Position numbers and translations under genes: made by a program. A stretch of 64,000 nucleotides of DNA from Roseivivax marinus. Its GTDB lineage: Bacteria; Pseudomonadota; Alphaproteobacteria; Rhodobacterales; Rhodobacteraceae. Shown piece after piece: positions 39,446-47,574 of the stretch. The notes under the pieces are model-generated. The model did no database searches. It was not told the DNA's origin and saw only the letters and a list, made by a program, of their open reading frames with translations. Positions within the stretch are counted from its first letter, which is position 1. Each line of letters starts with the position of its first letter. The stretch spans positions 186,001 through 250,000 of the forward strand of contig NZ_FOAI01000003.1 of NCBI RefSeq assembly GCF_900109705.1. Reading direction: 5' to 3'.

Positions 39446-40623
39446 TCCGTGGCCTCCGCGGCGGCCGGCATCGCCTCGTCGCCGGGGGCCGCGGCCAGAG
39501 CGCCGCCGGCCTCCTCCTGCGGCTGGGCGCGCACCGCCTCGCCGTCGCGGACAAAGCCCTGACCCACCGTGATGATAGTCGCGGTGTCCTCGAGCCCCGT
39601 GACCCAGACGCCGTCGATGGCGGTGGAGACGATCTCGACCGGCTGGAATTTCACGCGGCCGTCCTCGACCGTCTTGATCCCGAGCGCGCCGTCGGGGTCC
39701 AGCGAGATGATGGAGGGCCGGACAAAATGCGCCTGCCGCTCGCCGGTCGGGATCGTGACCTCCGCGGAGATGCCCGCGGGGATCTCGCCGTCCTCGTTCG
39801 GAACCTCGATCTCCACGAGGAAGGTGCGCGTCTCGCTGACCGCGGCCGTTCCGACGAAGGTGACCTCGCCTTCGCGGGTCTGACCGGTGATGAAGTCGAC
39901 CGTGGCGGGTTGCCCGGTCCGGATCCGCGCAAGCGACTGCTGCGGCACCTGGATCGCGACGGTCAGGGGGGAATTGTCCACGAGCCGCGCGACCTCGTCG
40001 CCGATGGCGAGGTACTCGCCGTCGTTGATCGGCAGGCTCTCGATGCGTCCGGGGAAGGGCGCGGTGACAACGAGGTTGTCGAGCGCCTGCTCGGCGGTGG
40101 CGACCTGCGCCTCGGCGGCCGCCAGCGTGGCCTGAGCCTCGGACACCCGGTCCACGGTGCCGGCGCCGCGTTCGAGAAGCTGGCGGGCGTTGTCCAGTTC
40201 ACGCTGCGCGCGGGTGCGCTCTTCCTCGGCTTGCGCGAGGGTCGCGTCCGCCTGCGCCGCCGAGAGCCGCGCGACCACATCGCCGGCCTCCACGGTATCG
40301 CCGCGCGCGACCGGTAGGGCGGCGACCGTGCCGCTGGCCTCGGCGCTCAGCACGGTGTCACGCTCGGGCAGGGCCTGTCCTTCGGCCGAGAACCGCAGGG
40401 TCACCGGTTCGGCAGTGGTCTCGCGGACGACGACCGCGGGCGGCTCTGCCTCGGTCTGCTGCACCGGTTCGGGATCTTCCGAAGGCAGAACGAAGCCGCT
40501 TCCCATCCACAGCACGATGGCCAAGACGAGACCGGCTGCGATCCAGATCGAGCGAGAGGCGCCCCGGTCGGTCTCGAAGCTCAGATGGCGGGGCGTTCCG
40601 CCCGCATCGCTGTGGTCGTTCAT
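39442..40623 (-). CDS. RND efflux periplasmic adaptor (membrane-fusion protein)
   Basis: A 393-residue adaptor. TM anchor at about residues 25-45 (IWIAAGLVLAIVLWMGSGF), barrel/lipoyl part with EASGTVAALPVARGDTVEAG, a long alpha-helical hairpin rich in Ala and Glu (QAEEERTRAQRELDNARQLL), the second lipoyl half LVVTAPFPGRIESLPI, then a beta-barrel. The C-terminus is Ala-, Glu- and Pro-rich. It links the RND permease encoded downstream with an outer-membrane factor. Expression is probably controlled by the divergent TetR gene through a palindrome in the 84-base gap. Confidence 0.92.
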   Translation of the reverse strand: MNDHSDAGGTPRHLSFETDRGASRSIWIAAGLVLAIVLWMGSGFVLPSEDPEPVQQTEAEPPAVVVRETTAEPVTLRFSAEGQALPERDTVLSAEASGTVAALPVARGDTVEAGDVVARLSAAQADATLAQAEEERTRAQRELDNARQLLERGAGTVDRVSEAQATLAAAEAQVATAEQALDNLVVTAPFPGRIESLPINDGEYLAIGDEVARLVDNSPLTVAIQVPQQSLARIRTGQPATVDFITGQTREGEVTFVGTAAVSETRTFLVEIEVPNEDGEIPAGISAEVTIPTGERQAHFVRPSIISLDPDGALGIKTVEDGRVKFQPVEIVSTAIDGVWVTGLEDTATIITVGQGFVRDGEAVRAQPQEEAGGALAAAPGDEAMPAAAEATE

Positions 40624-40670
40624 GAATTCGTGTTCCCGTCATCGCTTGCGGCCGCGGCTCTGGGGTTACA

Positions 40671-40689
40671 TACCGACCACCGGTCGGTA
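40671..40689. promoter_or_regulatory. TetR-type palindromic operator
   Basis: TACCGACC (40671-40678) and GGTCGGTA (40682-40689) form a perfect 8-bp inverted repeat with a three-base centre. It lies between the divergent RND adaptor and TetR genes. ACCGACC-type palindromes are classical operators of AcrR-like repressors, so self-control plus control of the pump is the natural reading. Confidence 0.75.
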
Positions 40690-40727
40690 ATCAAGGGGGC
40701 CTCGCGATGATGCGAGGTGGACGACAG

Positions 40728-41432
40728 ATGAGCCTCAGACGACGCATGCCGCCCGAGGCGCGGCGCTCGGCGATCCTTGCCGCTGCGACGGAACTCATGG
40801 CCGGGCACGGCTGGGACACGGTCACGGTCTCCGGGATCGTGGACGCGGCCGAGATCTCGAAGGGGGGCTTCTATCACCATTTCTCTTCGAAGGACGCGGT
40901 GATGGAGGCGGTGATACGCGATTTGGCCGCGTCCGGCCTCGACTCCGCGGTGCGGGCGCTGGACACCACGGAGGGGGACGCGCTGAAGCGCTTCACTGCG
41001 TTCGTGACCGCAGGCCTCGACTGGGAGTCGGCGCGCGCCGAAACCCTCGATCAGATCGCCCGGATCGCAGCGCAGCGCGGCAACGATCCGTTTTTCGGGC
41101 GACTGCAGGAGAACGCCATCGAGCATCTGCGCCCGGCGCTCGTCGCATTGGTGCGGGCGGGGGCGGCAGAGGGGACATTCTCCATGTCGGATGCCGAAAC
41201 GGGGCCGGCGGTCGACCTGCTCCTTCATCTCCTGTTGTCGCGGTGGAGAACGATCGCAGAAGCGCGCGGCCACGCCCGCGCCGGGGCGCCGGATCGGGCG
41301 AAACGCATCGTCGCCGACCGACTGAACGCCGAGTCCGCCCTTATGGCGCGGGTGCTGGGCCTGACCGAGGCACAGGCCGCTTCGCTGGCGGAAGGCCGCA
41401 CGGGCTACGCTGGATCTTTGTCGGCGTCCTGA
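40728..41432 (+). CDS. TetR/AcrR-family repressor of the RND pump
   Basis: A 234-residue regulator. The N-terminal HTH includes ILAAATELMAGHGWDTVTV and the recognition segment ISKGGFYHHFSSKDAVMEAV, typical of TetR; the rest is an all-helical ligand-binding domain. It is divergent from the efflux genes with a palindromic operator in between, so it probably represses the pump and itself until a substrate binds. ATG 40728 has AGGTGG upstream; ATG 40707 with AAGGGGG is an alternative start and would add seven residues. Confidence 0.9.
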   Translation: MSLRRRMPPEARRSAILAAATELMAGHGWDTVTVSGIVDAAEISKGGFYHHFSSKDAVMEAVIRDLAASGLDSAVRALDTTEGDALKRFTAFVTAGLDWESARAETLDQIARIAAQRGNDPFFGRLQENAIEHLRPALVALVRAGAAEGTFSMSDAETGPAVDLLLHLLLSRWRTIAEARGHARAGAPDRAKRIVADRLNAESALMARVLGLTEAQAASLAEGRTGYAGSLSAS

Positions 41433-41445
41433 CGGCGCGCCGCGC

Positions 41446-43482
41446 TCAAACCGCCTTGACCAGACGCAGCGCGTCGTAGATCGCGGCGTGCGTGTTGCGC
41501 GCCGCCACGGCGTCGCCGATCCGGAACAGTTGGTAGGTGCCCTCGGGATTGCGCACGATCTCCTGCGGGCGTCCCTCGATCAGCGCCTCGTAGTCGACCT
41601 CGCCCTCGTTCGAAGCACCGGCGCGCAGATCGAAGTAAAGCTCGTCGAGCGGCCGCGTGCCGTGATTCACCACCACCTGGTCGACATTGCGCGTGCGGCT
41701 CACCCCGCCGTAATCGCTGCCGAGCGTGGCCACGAGGCCGTTGCCCTCGCGGGCCACACGGTCGAGGCGCCATGTCACGGTGAATGTCACGTCCTGCGCC
41801 TGGAGAGCGCGAAGCGCCGGCGTCAGCGACATCGACATGACCTCGGCGGCGATGGTGCGGTCGCGGCACACCACCTCGACCTTCGCGCCGGTGGCGGCGA
41901 TGGCCTCTGCGGCCTGAAGGGCAGGGTAGTCGCCGGCGTCGTCGTAGATCAGCACGTCGCGGCCGGGCTGCGCGTCGCCCGACAGGATGTCCCATGCGGA
42001 CACCACGAGGTCGTCACCGTCGGTCAGGATCTCGGTGTGGGGCATTCCGCCGGTGGCAACGATCACAACCTCGGGCGCCTCGGCCATCACCGTCTCGGCG
42101 TCGGCATAGGTGTTGAAGCGGAAGGTGACGCCCATGCGGGCGCACTCGGCCTCGCGCCACTGGACGATCTGCATCATCTCGGACCGGCGCGGGCTGCGCG
42201 CGGTCAGGCGGATTTGCCCGCCGGGCTGGGCCGCCGCCTCGAACACCGTCACGTCGTGGCCCCGCGCTGCCGCGACCCGCGCGGCCTCGAGGCCCGCCGG
42301 GCCGGCGCCCACGACCACTACCTTGCGACGCGTCTCGCCCGGCTGAACCTCCTGCGGCTGCTCCAACTCGCGGCCCGTGGCCGGGTTGTGGATGCACAGC
42401 GCCATGCCGCCCTGGTAGATGCGGTCGAGGCAGTAGTTCGCGCCGACGCAAGGACGGATGCGGTCCTCGTCGCCGCGCATGATCTTGGCGACGATGTGCG
42501 GATCGGCCATGTGCGCGCGGGTCATCCCCACCATGTCGAGCTTGCCCGACGCGATGGCGTGGCGCGCCGTGGCGACGTCCTGGATCTTGGCGGCGTGGAA
42601 GGTGGGGAACTGGGTCGCCTTGCGGATCTCTCCGGCGAAGTCGAGATGCGGAGCGCTGCGCATGCCCTGGACCGGGATCACGTCGGTCAGACCCGCGTCG
42701 GTATCGATATGGCCGCGGATCACGTTGAGGAAATCCACCAGACCGCTGTCTTTCAGGCGGCGCGAGATCTCCATGCCGTCCTCGGCGGTCAGTCCGCCGG
42801 GCAGGTCCTCGTCGCCGGTGTAGCGCACGCCCACGAGGAAATCCTCACCGCAGCGGGCCCGGATGCCCTCGAGCACCTCGAAGGTGAAACGCAGCCGGTT
42901 GTCGAGGCTGCCACCGTAGCGGCCATCCATGTCGTTGGTCAGCGGCGACCAGAACTGGTCCATGAGGTGGCCGTAGGCCTGCAGCTCTATCCCGTCGAGG
43001 CCGGCGGCCTTCATGCGCTCGGCCGCGTCCACGTAGTCGCCGACGATGCGCGCCACGTCCCAGTCCTCGGCCTTCTTGGGAAAGGCGCGGTGGGCGGGCT
43101 CGCGTTCATGTCCGGCCGAGACTGCGGGCAGCCAGTCTGCCTTGTCCCATCGGGTGCGGCGGCCGAGGTGGGTGAGCTGGATCATCACCGCGCAGCCGTG
43201 GTCGTGGCACTCGTCGGTGAGCTTCTTCATCCAGCCCACGACCTCGTCCTTCCAGGCCAGGATGTTGTTGAACACCGGCGGGCTGTCGCGGGACACCGCC
43301 GCGGACCCGGCCGTCATGGTCAGCGCGACGCCCGCGCGCGCCCGCTCCACGTGGTAGGCGCGGTAACGGTCCTTGGGCATCCCGTCCTCGGGATAGGCCG
43401 GCTCGTGGCTCGAGATCATCAGCCGGTTCTTCAGCGTCAGGTGCTTGAGCTGGTACGGCTGGAAGAGGGGATCGTTGGACAT
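41446..43482 (-). CDS. Old-yellow-enzyme-type NADH:flavin oxidoreductase, probable N-demethylase
   Basis: A 678-residue two-part enzyme. Residues 1-370 form an OYE-type TIM barrel that binds FMN (MIQLTHLGRRTRWDKADW, GLDGIELQAYGHLMDQFWSP). An iron-sulfur motif CVGANYCLDRIYQ with a later Cys in MALCIHNPATG follows. The C-terminal half binds FAD and NAD(P) (VVVVGAGPAGLEAARVAAA). The layout is that of trimethylamine dehydrogenase, dienoyl-CoA reductase and betaine demethylases. The CVGAxYC form, lacking the usual second cysteine of CxxC, is what I recall from N-methylproline (stachydrine) demethylases, so a methylated-amino-acid substrate is my guess. It is divergent from a TetR gene. Confidence 0.8.
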   Translation of the reverse strand: MSNDPLFQPYQLKHLTLKNRLMISSHEPAYPEDGMPKDRYRAYHVERARAGVALTMTAGSAAVSRDSPPVFNNILAWKDEVVGWMKKLTDECHDHGCAVMIQLTHLGRRTRWDKADWLPAVSAGHEREPAHRAFPKKAEDWDVARIVGDYVDAAERMKAAGLDGIELQAYGHLMDQFWSPLTNDMDGRYGGSLDNRLRFTFEVLEGIRARCGEDFLVGVRYTGDEDLPGGLTAEDGMEISRRLKDSGLVDFLNVIRGHIDTDAGLTDVIPVQGMRSAPHLDFAGEIRKATQFPTFHAAKIQDVATARHAIASGKLDMVGMTRAHMADPHIVAKIMRGDEDRIRPCVGANYCLDRIYQGGMALCIHNPATGRELEQPQEVQPGETRRKVVVVGAGPAGLEAARVAAARGHDVTVFEAAAQPGGQIRLTARSPRRSEMMQIVQWREAECARMGVTFRFNTYADAETVMAEAPEVVIVATGGMPHTEILTDGDDLVVSAWDILSGDAQPGRDVLIYDDAGDYPALQAAEAIAATGAKVEVVCRDRTIAAEVMSMSLTPALRALQAQDVTFTVTWRLDRVAREGNGLVATLGSDYGGVSRTRNVDQVVVNHGTRPLDELYFDLRAGASNEGEVDYEALIEGRPQEIVRNPEGTYQLFRIGDAVAARNTHAAIYDALRLVKAV

Positions 43483-43535
43483 GGCGCGGGCCTCGACTCG
43501 GGGGGCGGTGATGGAACCAGTCGTGGCAGAATGTT

Positions 43536-43564
43536 CATCTGTGTCAAGTTTGAGTTCACCGATG
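43536..43564. promoter_or_regulatory. Possible operator between the OYE and TetR genes
   Basis: CATCTGTG (43536-43543) and CACCGATG (43557-43564) form an inverted repeat with one mismatch and a 13-base spacer. A TTGACA hexamer on the minus strand lies at 43542-43547, which could be the -35 of the oxidoreductase gene. The evidence is weak. Confidence 0.3.
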
Positions 43565-43610
43565 TATATTCCCGTTGCGGAGGCGCCCGGGCTGGCCTAG
43601 GAAACGCCGC

Positions 43611-44255
43611 ATGAGCACATCCGGAACAGACGGCCCCTCCGGCCCTTCCGCAGACAGCGGCTGGCGCGGATCCCGCGACGTCTGGCTCGCCGCGGCCAAG
43701 GCGGCGTTCCTCGACGGCGGCCTCGGCGCGGTGCGCATCCAGCCGCTCGCCGCGGGGCTCGGGTTGTCGCGCACGTCGTTCTACTGGTTCTTCCGCGACC
43801 GCGCGGCGATTCTCGACGCCCTGCTGGACCTTTGGGATGTGCAGAACACCGACGCCCTCGTGGCGGCCACGGAAGCCTATGCCGAGACGGTGTCGGAGGC
43901 GGTGCTCAACGTGATCGCCCTCTTCATCGACGAGGCCCGCTTCGAGCCGCGCTTCGAGCTGGCAGTGCGTGGCTGGGCACACGGCTCGGACGCGGTGATG
44001 ACGCGGGTGAACCGGGCGGACGCTCGGCGACTCGACGCGATCAGGGCGATGTTCGAGCGGTTCGGCATTCCGTCCGACGAGGCAGACGTGCGGGCGCGCA
44101 CCGTCTACCTCGTGCAGATCGGCTACATCTCGATGCAGGTGCGCGAGACGCGCGAGGAACGCCTGACCCGCGTGGCCGACTACGTGAAGACATTTGCCGG
44201 CGCGGCGCCCACTCCGGCCGAGATGGCGCGGTTCCGCGCGGGGCTCGGTCTCTAA
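43611..44255 (+). CDS. TetR-family transcriptional regulator
   Basis: A 214-residue regulator starting MSTSGTDGPSGPS, a disordered N-terminus, then the HTH: VWLAAAKAAFLDGGLGAVRI and LGLSRTSFYWFFRDRAAILD. The C-terminal domain contains a WAHGSDAVMTRVNRADARRL block that I associate with regulators of catabolic oxidoreductases in this order. It is divergent from the OYE-type gene, which it most likely controls. The rhodanese gene follows after about 110 bases. Confidence 0.88.
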   Translation: MSTSGTDGPSGPSADSGWRGSRDVWLAAAKAAFLDGGLGAVRIQPLAAGLGLSRTSFYWFFRDRAAILDALLDLWDVQNTDALVAATEAYAETVSEAVLNVIALFIDEARFEPRFELAVRGWAHGSDAVMTRVNRADARRLDAIRAMFERFGIPSDEADVRARTVYLVQIGYISMQVRETREERLTRVADYVKTFAGAAPTPAEMARFRAGLGL

Positions 44256-44367
44256 CACGGTCCGCGGGGCCTCCGCTGGTGCTGGCCTTGTGCCGCGCGT
44301 GGTGCGAGGGTCGGGACGACGCAGAACCACGGGGACTACGACAATGACCATCAGGGAAGGCGACCGC

Positions 44368-44757
44368 ATGACCAGCCGCGAGTTGGTCGCGGCAGCCGAG
44401 GACGAGATCGAGACCGTTCCTGCGGCGGAGGCCGTGGCGCTGACCAGCGCCGAGGACGTGGTCTTCGTGGACCTGCGCGACCGCCGCGAGCTGGAGCGCG
44501 AGGGCCGGGTGCCCGGCGCGTTCCACTGCCCGCGCGGGATGCTGGAGTTCTGGATCGACCCCGATAGCCCCTATCACCGTGACATCTTCGACCGCGACGC
44601 GCGCTTCGTCTTCTACTGCGCGTCGGGCTGGCGCTCGGCATTGGCGACGCAGGTGGCGGGGCGGATGGGATTGGCCCGCGCGGCGCATGTTGGCGGCGGC
44701 TTCACCGCATGGCGCGAGGCCGGCGGACCGGTCGAGCCGGTCGCACCCAAGGGCTAG
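44368..44757 (+). CDS. Single-domain rhodanese
   Basis: A 129-residue sulfurtransferase-like protein. The domain begins with VVFVDLRDRRELEREGRVPG and the catalytic Cys84 is in FYCASGWRSALA; the end GGGFTAWREAGGPVE is typical. The CASGWRS loop is of the single-domain GlpE/PspE class. I prefer ATG 44368 (MTSRELVAAAEDEIETV) with AGGGAAGG upstream; ATG 44344 is possible. It stands at the left border of the sulfur island, so moving persulfide or thiosulfate sulfur is plausible. Confidence 0.87.
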   Translation: MTSRELVAAAEDEIETVPAAEAVALTSAEDVVFVDLRDRRELEREGRVPGAFHCPRGMLEFWIDPDSPYHRDIFDRDARFVFYCASGWRSALATQVAGRMGLARAAHVGGGFTAWREAGGPVEPVAPKG

Positions 44758-44797
44758 GGCGCCGGACGCGGACGGTCGTCGGTGCGCGCGGTCGTGG

Positions 44798-45484
44798 TCA
44801 GGCTTCGCCTGCCGAGCGGGCCAGCCGCGACAGGCCCTCGCGTCCGGTCAGGCGGACTTCACCGCGGGCCTGCTCGACCCAGCCGCGGCGGTGGAACTCG
44901 GCCAGCGTGCGCGAGATCACCTCGCGCGCCGTGCCAAGCTCGTTGGCCAGCGTCTGGTGGGTGGCGTGCACCACATCGCCGTCGGCCGACAGCTGCAGCA
45001 GCTTGGCCGCCAGCCGCACGTCCATGCGCTGGAAGACGATGTCGTCGATCAGGGTGAAAAGATCTGTGATCCGCCGGGAGTAGGCGGTGAAAATGAACTG
45101 TCGGAAAACGGTGGAACGTGCGGCCATGTCGTCGAAGGTGGCGCGGGGGATGGCGACCGCGGTCACGTCCGTCTCGGCGATACCGTCGGCCGCGTAGTCC
45201 TCGAACGCCAGCATGCAGGCTGTTGTCAGCACGCAGCTTTCGCCCGCGTGAACGCGATAGAGAAAGACCTCGCGGCCGGTCTCGGACTTCTGCTGCACGC
45301 GGACCGTGCCGTCGAGCAGCAGCAGAAGGTTGTCCGGCGTCTGGCCCGGTGCGAAGATCTGGGTGCCTGCGGGCACCTCGACCACCGAGCTTCCGGCCAC
45401 GAGGTCCGCGCGCAGGTCGGAGGGCAGTTGGCTCAGACCCGGAAACCTGTCGATCCAGCTCGTCGTGGCGGGGGCCGTGGTCAT
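44798..45484 (-). CDS. Crp/Fnr-family regulator
   Basis: A 228-residue regulator with an N-terminal cyclic-nucleotide-binding-type barrel (VPAGTQIFAPGQTPDNLLLLL, trimmed) and a C-terminal winged HTH whose recognition helix is ELGTAREVISRTLAEF. It lacks the N-terminal cysteine cluster of Fnr, so it is not an iron-sulfur oxygen sensor of that type. The ligand is unknown. It is oriented like the adjacent soxT-soxR-soxS group and lies 94 bases beyond the transporter gene, so it may take part in sulfur control. Confidence 0.88.
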   Translation of the reverse strand: MTTAPATTSWIDRFPGLSQLPSDLRADLVAGSSVVEVPAGTQIFAPGQTPDNLLLLLDGTVRVQQKSETGREVFLYRVHAGESCVLTTACMLAFEDYAADGIAETDVTAVAIPRATFDDMAARSTVFRQFIFTAYSRRITDLFTLIDDIVFQRMDVRLAAKLLQLSADGDVVHATHQTLANELGTAREVISRTLAEFHRRGWVEQARGEVRLTGREGLSRLARSAGEA

Positions 45485-45578
45485 GGGCGTCTGGTCTCCG
45501 TCGTTGGTTCGGGACAGGGATACAATCCGCGTGCGGCGCTGGCAAAGGGGCAGGGGCCGCCGAACCCGGGGCCCGGTG

Positions 45579-46622
45579 TCACACCCGGAAGAACGCCGCG
45601 CGGCCCTCGATCATCAGCTTGAGGCCGATCGCGCCTCCGATCCAGATGCCGCCCAACGCGACCGGGGCGGTGTAGGCAAGCAGCGCGAAGGCCGAGAGCC
45701 CCTGGCCGATGCTGCACCCCACCGCCAGCACCGCGCCCACGCCCATCAGTGCGGCGCCCCCGATCTGGCGGCGCAGCTCGCGGTGGTCGTCGCACGCCTC
45801 CCAGCGGAAGACGCCGCGCACGCGGCTGCCGATCCATGCGCCGCCGAGAACGCCGAAGACGGACCCCACGCCGAAGCCCGGGGGCACGCCGCTGGACAGC
45901 ATGAGCCAGACCATCGTTTCGCCCAAGGGCGCCGAGAACGTGTGCGAGCGCACCGGCACCGCGTCGAAACTTGTCGCCGCGAGGTAGGTCGTGCCGACGA
46001 ACCCCGAGACGATGGCGAAGGCGACGGGCAGACCCCAGAGCGCACGTCGGGACGCGCCGCGCAGCGCCACGAGCAGAAGCAGGCCGCCCGACACGATCCC
46101 GACGACGGACGCGGGGATCGACAGGAGAGCGCCGATGCCGTGGGCGATGCCCTGCGGGCTGTCGGCGAGCACCGGCGGGAACAGTGCCACGCGCAGCGGA
46201 CTGAGCGGGCCGGACAGGGTGGCCAGCGCCGCAAGGCCCATCACGATGACGATCACGAAGGAGCGCATTTCACCGCCGCCGAGCCGCGCCAGCGCGCCGA
46301 GGCCGCAGTTGCCGGCCAACGCCATGCCGATCCCGAAGGTCAGTCCGCCGATGGCTGCCGCGGCGAGGTCGGCGCGTTGCGCGAGGTAGACCGACGCGGT
46401 CGGGTCGGCCCAGCCCAGGGCCGCGGCGAGGTGCAACGCGAGGATCGAGGCGCCCAGCGCCACGCCCCACATCCGCAGGCGCGTCGCGTCTCCGGCCAGG
46501 TGAAAATCCTCGAGCGCGCCCAGCGTGCAGAAGCGGCCGAGCCGCGCCGAGAGGCCCAGAAGCAGGCCACCGAATGCGCCGACGACGACGCTCGCGGCGT
46601 CGCCCGACATCAGGTCCAGCAT
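45579..46622 (-). CDS. soxT: YeeE/YedE (TsuA-like) thiosulfate/sulfur transporter, SoxT-like
   Basis: A 347-residue inner-membrane protein with many helices and the conserved cysteine/glycine blocks of the sulf_transp family: LGRFCTLGALEDFHLAGD, ALAGNCGLGALARLGGGEM and LAVGCSIGQGLSAFALL. In TsuA these cysteines guide thiosulfate through the membrane. Homologues next to sox genes are called SoxT. The start at 46622 has GGGAGGAG upstream. It lies 58 bases after soxR in the unit soxS-soxR-soxT, so its expression should follow the persulfide-sensing repressor. Confidence 0.88.
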   Translation of the reverse strand: MLDLMSGDAASVVVGAFGGLLLGLSARLGRFCTLGALEDFHLAGDATRLRMWGVALGASILALHLAAALGWADPTASVYLAQRADLAAAAIGGLTFGIGMALAGNCGLGALARLGGGEMRSFVIVIVMGLAALATLSGPLSPLRVALFPPVLADSPQGIAHGIGALLSIPASVVGIVSGGLLLLVALRGASRRALWGLPVAFAIVSGFVGTTYLAATSFDAVPVRSHTFSAPLGETMVWLMLSSGVPPGFGVGSVFGVLGGAWIGSRVRGVFRWEACDDHRELRRQIGGAALMGVGAVLAVGCSIGQGLSAFALLAYTAPVALGGIWIGGAIGLKLMIEGRAAFFRV

Positions 46623-46680
46623 GTCTCCTCCCTGCCCGGACGGGGCGCGCCGCACGCGGTCGGCGCCTCCGGGCGCGGTC

Positions 46681-47076
46681 TCAGCCGTCGTCGTCCTTGC
46701 AGAACAGCTCGTAGACCGTCTCCATCATTCGGCGGGGTTTGTCGTCGGTCAAGCTGTAGTAGATCGTCTTGCCCTCGCGCCGGGGCTGGACCAGCCCCTC
46801 GAGACGCAGCCGGGTGAGCTGCTGCGATACCGCCGCCTGCCGCGCCGACAGGATGCGCTCGAGCTCGCCCACGGACTTCTCGCCCGTGGCGAGGTGGCAC
46901 AGGATCATCAGACGGCCCTCGTGACCGAGCGTCTTGAGGAAGTCGGCGGCCTCGCGGGCCTGCGTCATCATCCGCTCGAGGTCGGCGTCGGGCATGTCCG
47001 CATCGAAGCGGGGCAGGGGGCTGGTCGAGGCGATGGGTCCGTTCTCCGCGCTCTCGGGGACGTTCGGCGTGTTCAT
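46681..47076 (-). CDS. soxR: SoxR, ArsR-family persulfide-type repressor
   Basis: A 131-residue winged-helix repressor unrelated to the redox sensor SoxR of E. coli. The HTH is SARQAAVSQQLTRLRLEG, with a beta-wing RREGKTIYYSLTD. Two cysteines, Cys60 (RLMILCHLATGE) and Cys126 (VYELFCKDDDG), are 66 residues apart, the same spacing as the two sensing cysteines of SqrR (41 and 107), so a per- or polysulfide bridge is likely to relieve repression. It overlaps soxS by ATGA. Three ATTCACAGA sites in the island are its probable operators. Confidence 0.92.
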   Translation of the reverse strand: MNTPNVPESAENGPIASTSPLPRFDADMPDADLERMMTQAREAADFLKTLGHEGRLMILCHLATGEKSVGELERILSARQAAVSQQLTRLRLEGLVQPRREGKTIYYSLTDDKPRRMMETVYELFCKDDDG

Positions 47077-47492
47077 GGATCGGCGTCCACGGTCGCGGGA
47101 CGGCCGGCATCCTGTTGGTCTGGACCCCAGAGGTCGGCCTCTGTCAACATGCGTTCGACCATCGGCCAGAAGAAATCCTCTCCGGGATAGCCTTCGATGC
47201 GCGCGTGTTCAGTCCCGTCCTCCACGAGGATGAAGGTGGGCGTCAGCCGTGGAGGCGAGACGAGGTCTAGGTCATCGGGGATGGGCCGGGTGATGTCGAC
47301 CCGCCGGATCGGCGCAGCACGCCCGGCGTCGGTCTTGGGGTAGGCGTCGCCGACCTCGGCCTCCCAGCGGGCGCACCACATGCAGCCCTCTTCCTCCACC
47401 ATCACGAGTCGCACTTCGGCCGCCGCGTCGCGCGGCAGGCAGGCGGCCCCGAGTACGAGGCTTGCGATGATGGCAAAGGTGGTGCGTCCCAA
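47073..47492 (-). CDS. soxS: SoxS, periplasmic thioredoxin-like protein
   Basis: About 139 residues with a signal peptide (TTFAIIASLVLGAACLPRDA) and a thioredoxin-like domain with the redox pair in EEEGCMWCARWEAEVG. In Paracoccus, SoxS keeps SoxY active by reducing wrong disulfides. The start is unclear: no ATG lies near the signal peptide, and I use TTG 47492, which has no good ribosome-binding site. The open frame runs much further upstream but through the divergent promoter. Its stop overlaps the soxR start, and it is divergent from soxV. Confidence 0.85.
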   Translation of the reverse strand: MGRTTFAIIASLVLGAACLPRDAAAEVRLVMVEEEGCMWCARWEAEVGDAYPKTDAGRAAPIRRVDITRPIPDDLDLVSPPRLTPTFILVEDGTEHARIEGYPGEDFFWPMVERMLTEADLWGPDQQDAGRPATVDADP

Positions 47493-47521
47493 AAGTCGAA
47501 GCGTCCGATTGACCCAATCTA

Positions 47522-47545
47522 ATTCACAGATAATAATGTTTTGAT
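47522..47545. promoter_or_regulatory. SoxR-type operator, soxS/soxV intergenic
   Basis: ATTCACAGA (47522-47530) is followed directly by TAATAATG, which holds a -10-like hexamer for soxV, and then TTTTGAT. The same nine bases recur at 48921 and 51249. In related bacteria SoxR binds the soxS-soxV gap. Assignment to SoxR rests on position and repetition. Confidence 0.65.
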
Positions 47546-47574
47546 ATCGACGCGGCAAGGGGAGGAGTCGCGAA

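Noticed and set aside
46681-47076. E. coli-type SoxR (MerR-family redox sensor)
   Set aside because: The protein is an ArsR-type winged helix without the Fe-S cysteine cluster; only the name is shared. Likewise SoxS is a thioredoxin, not an AraC regulator.
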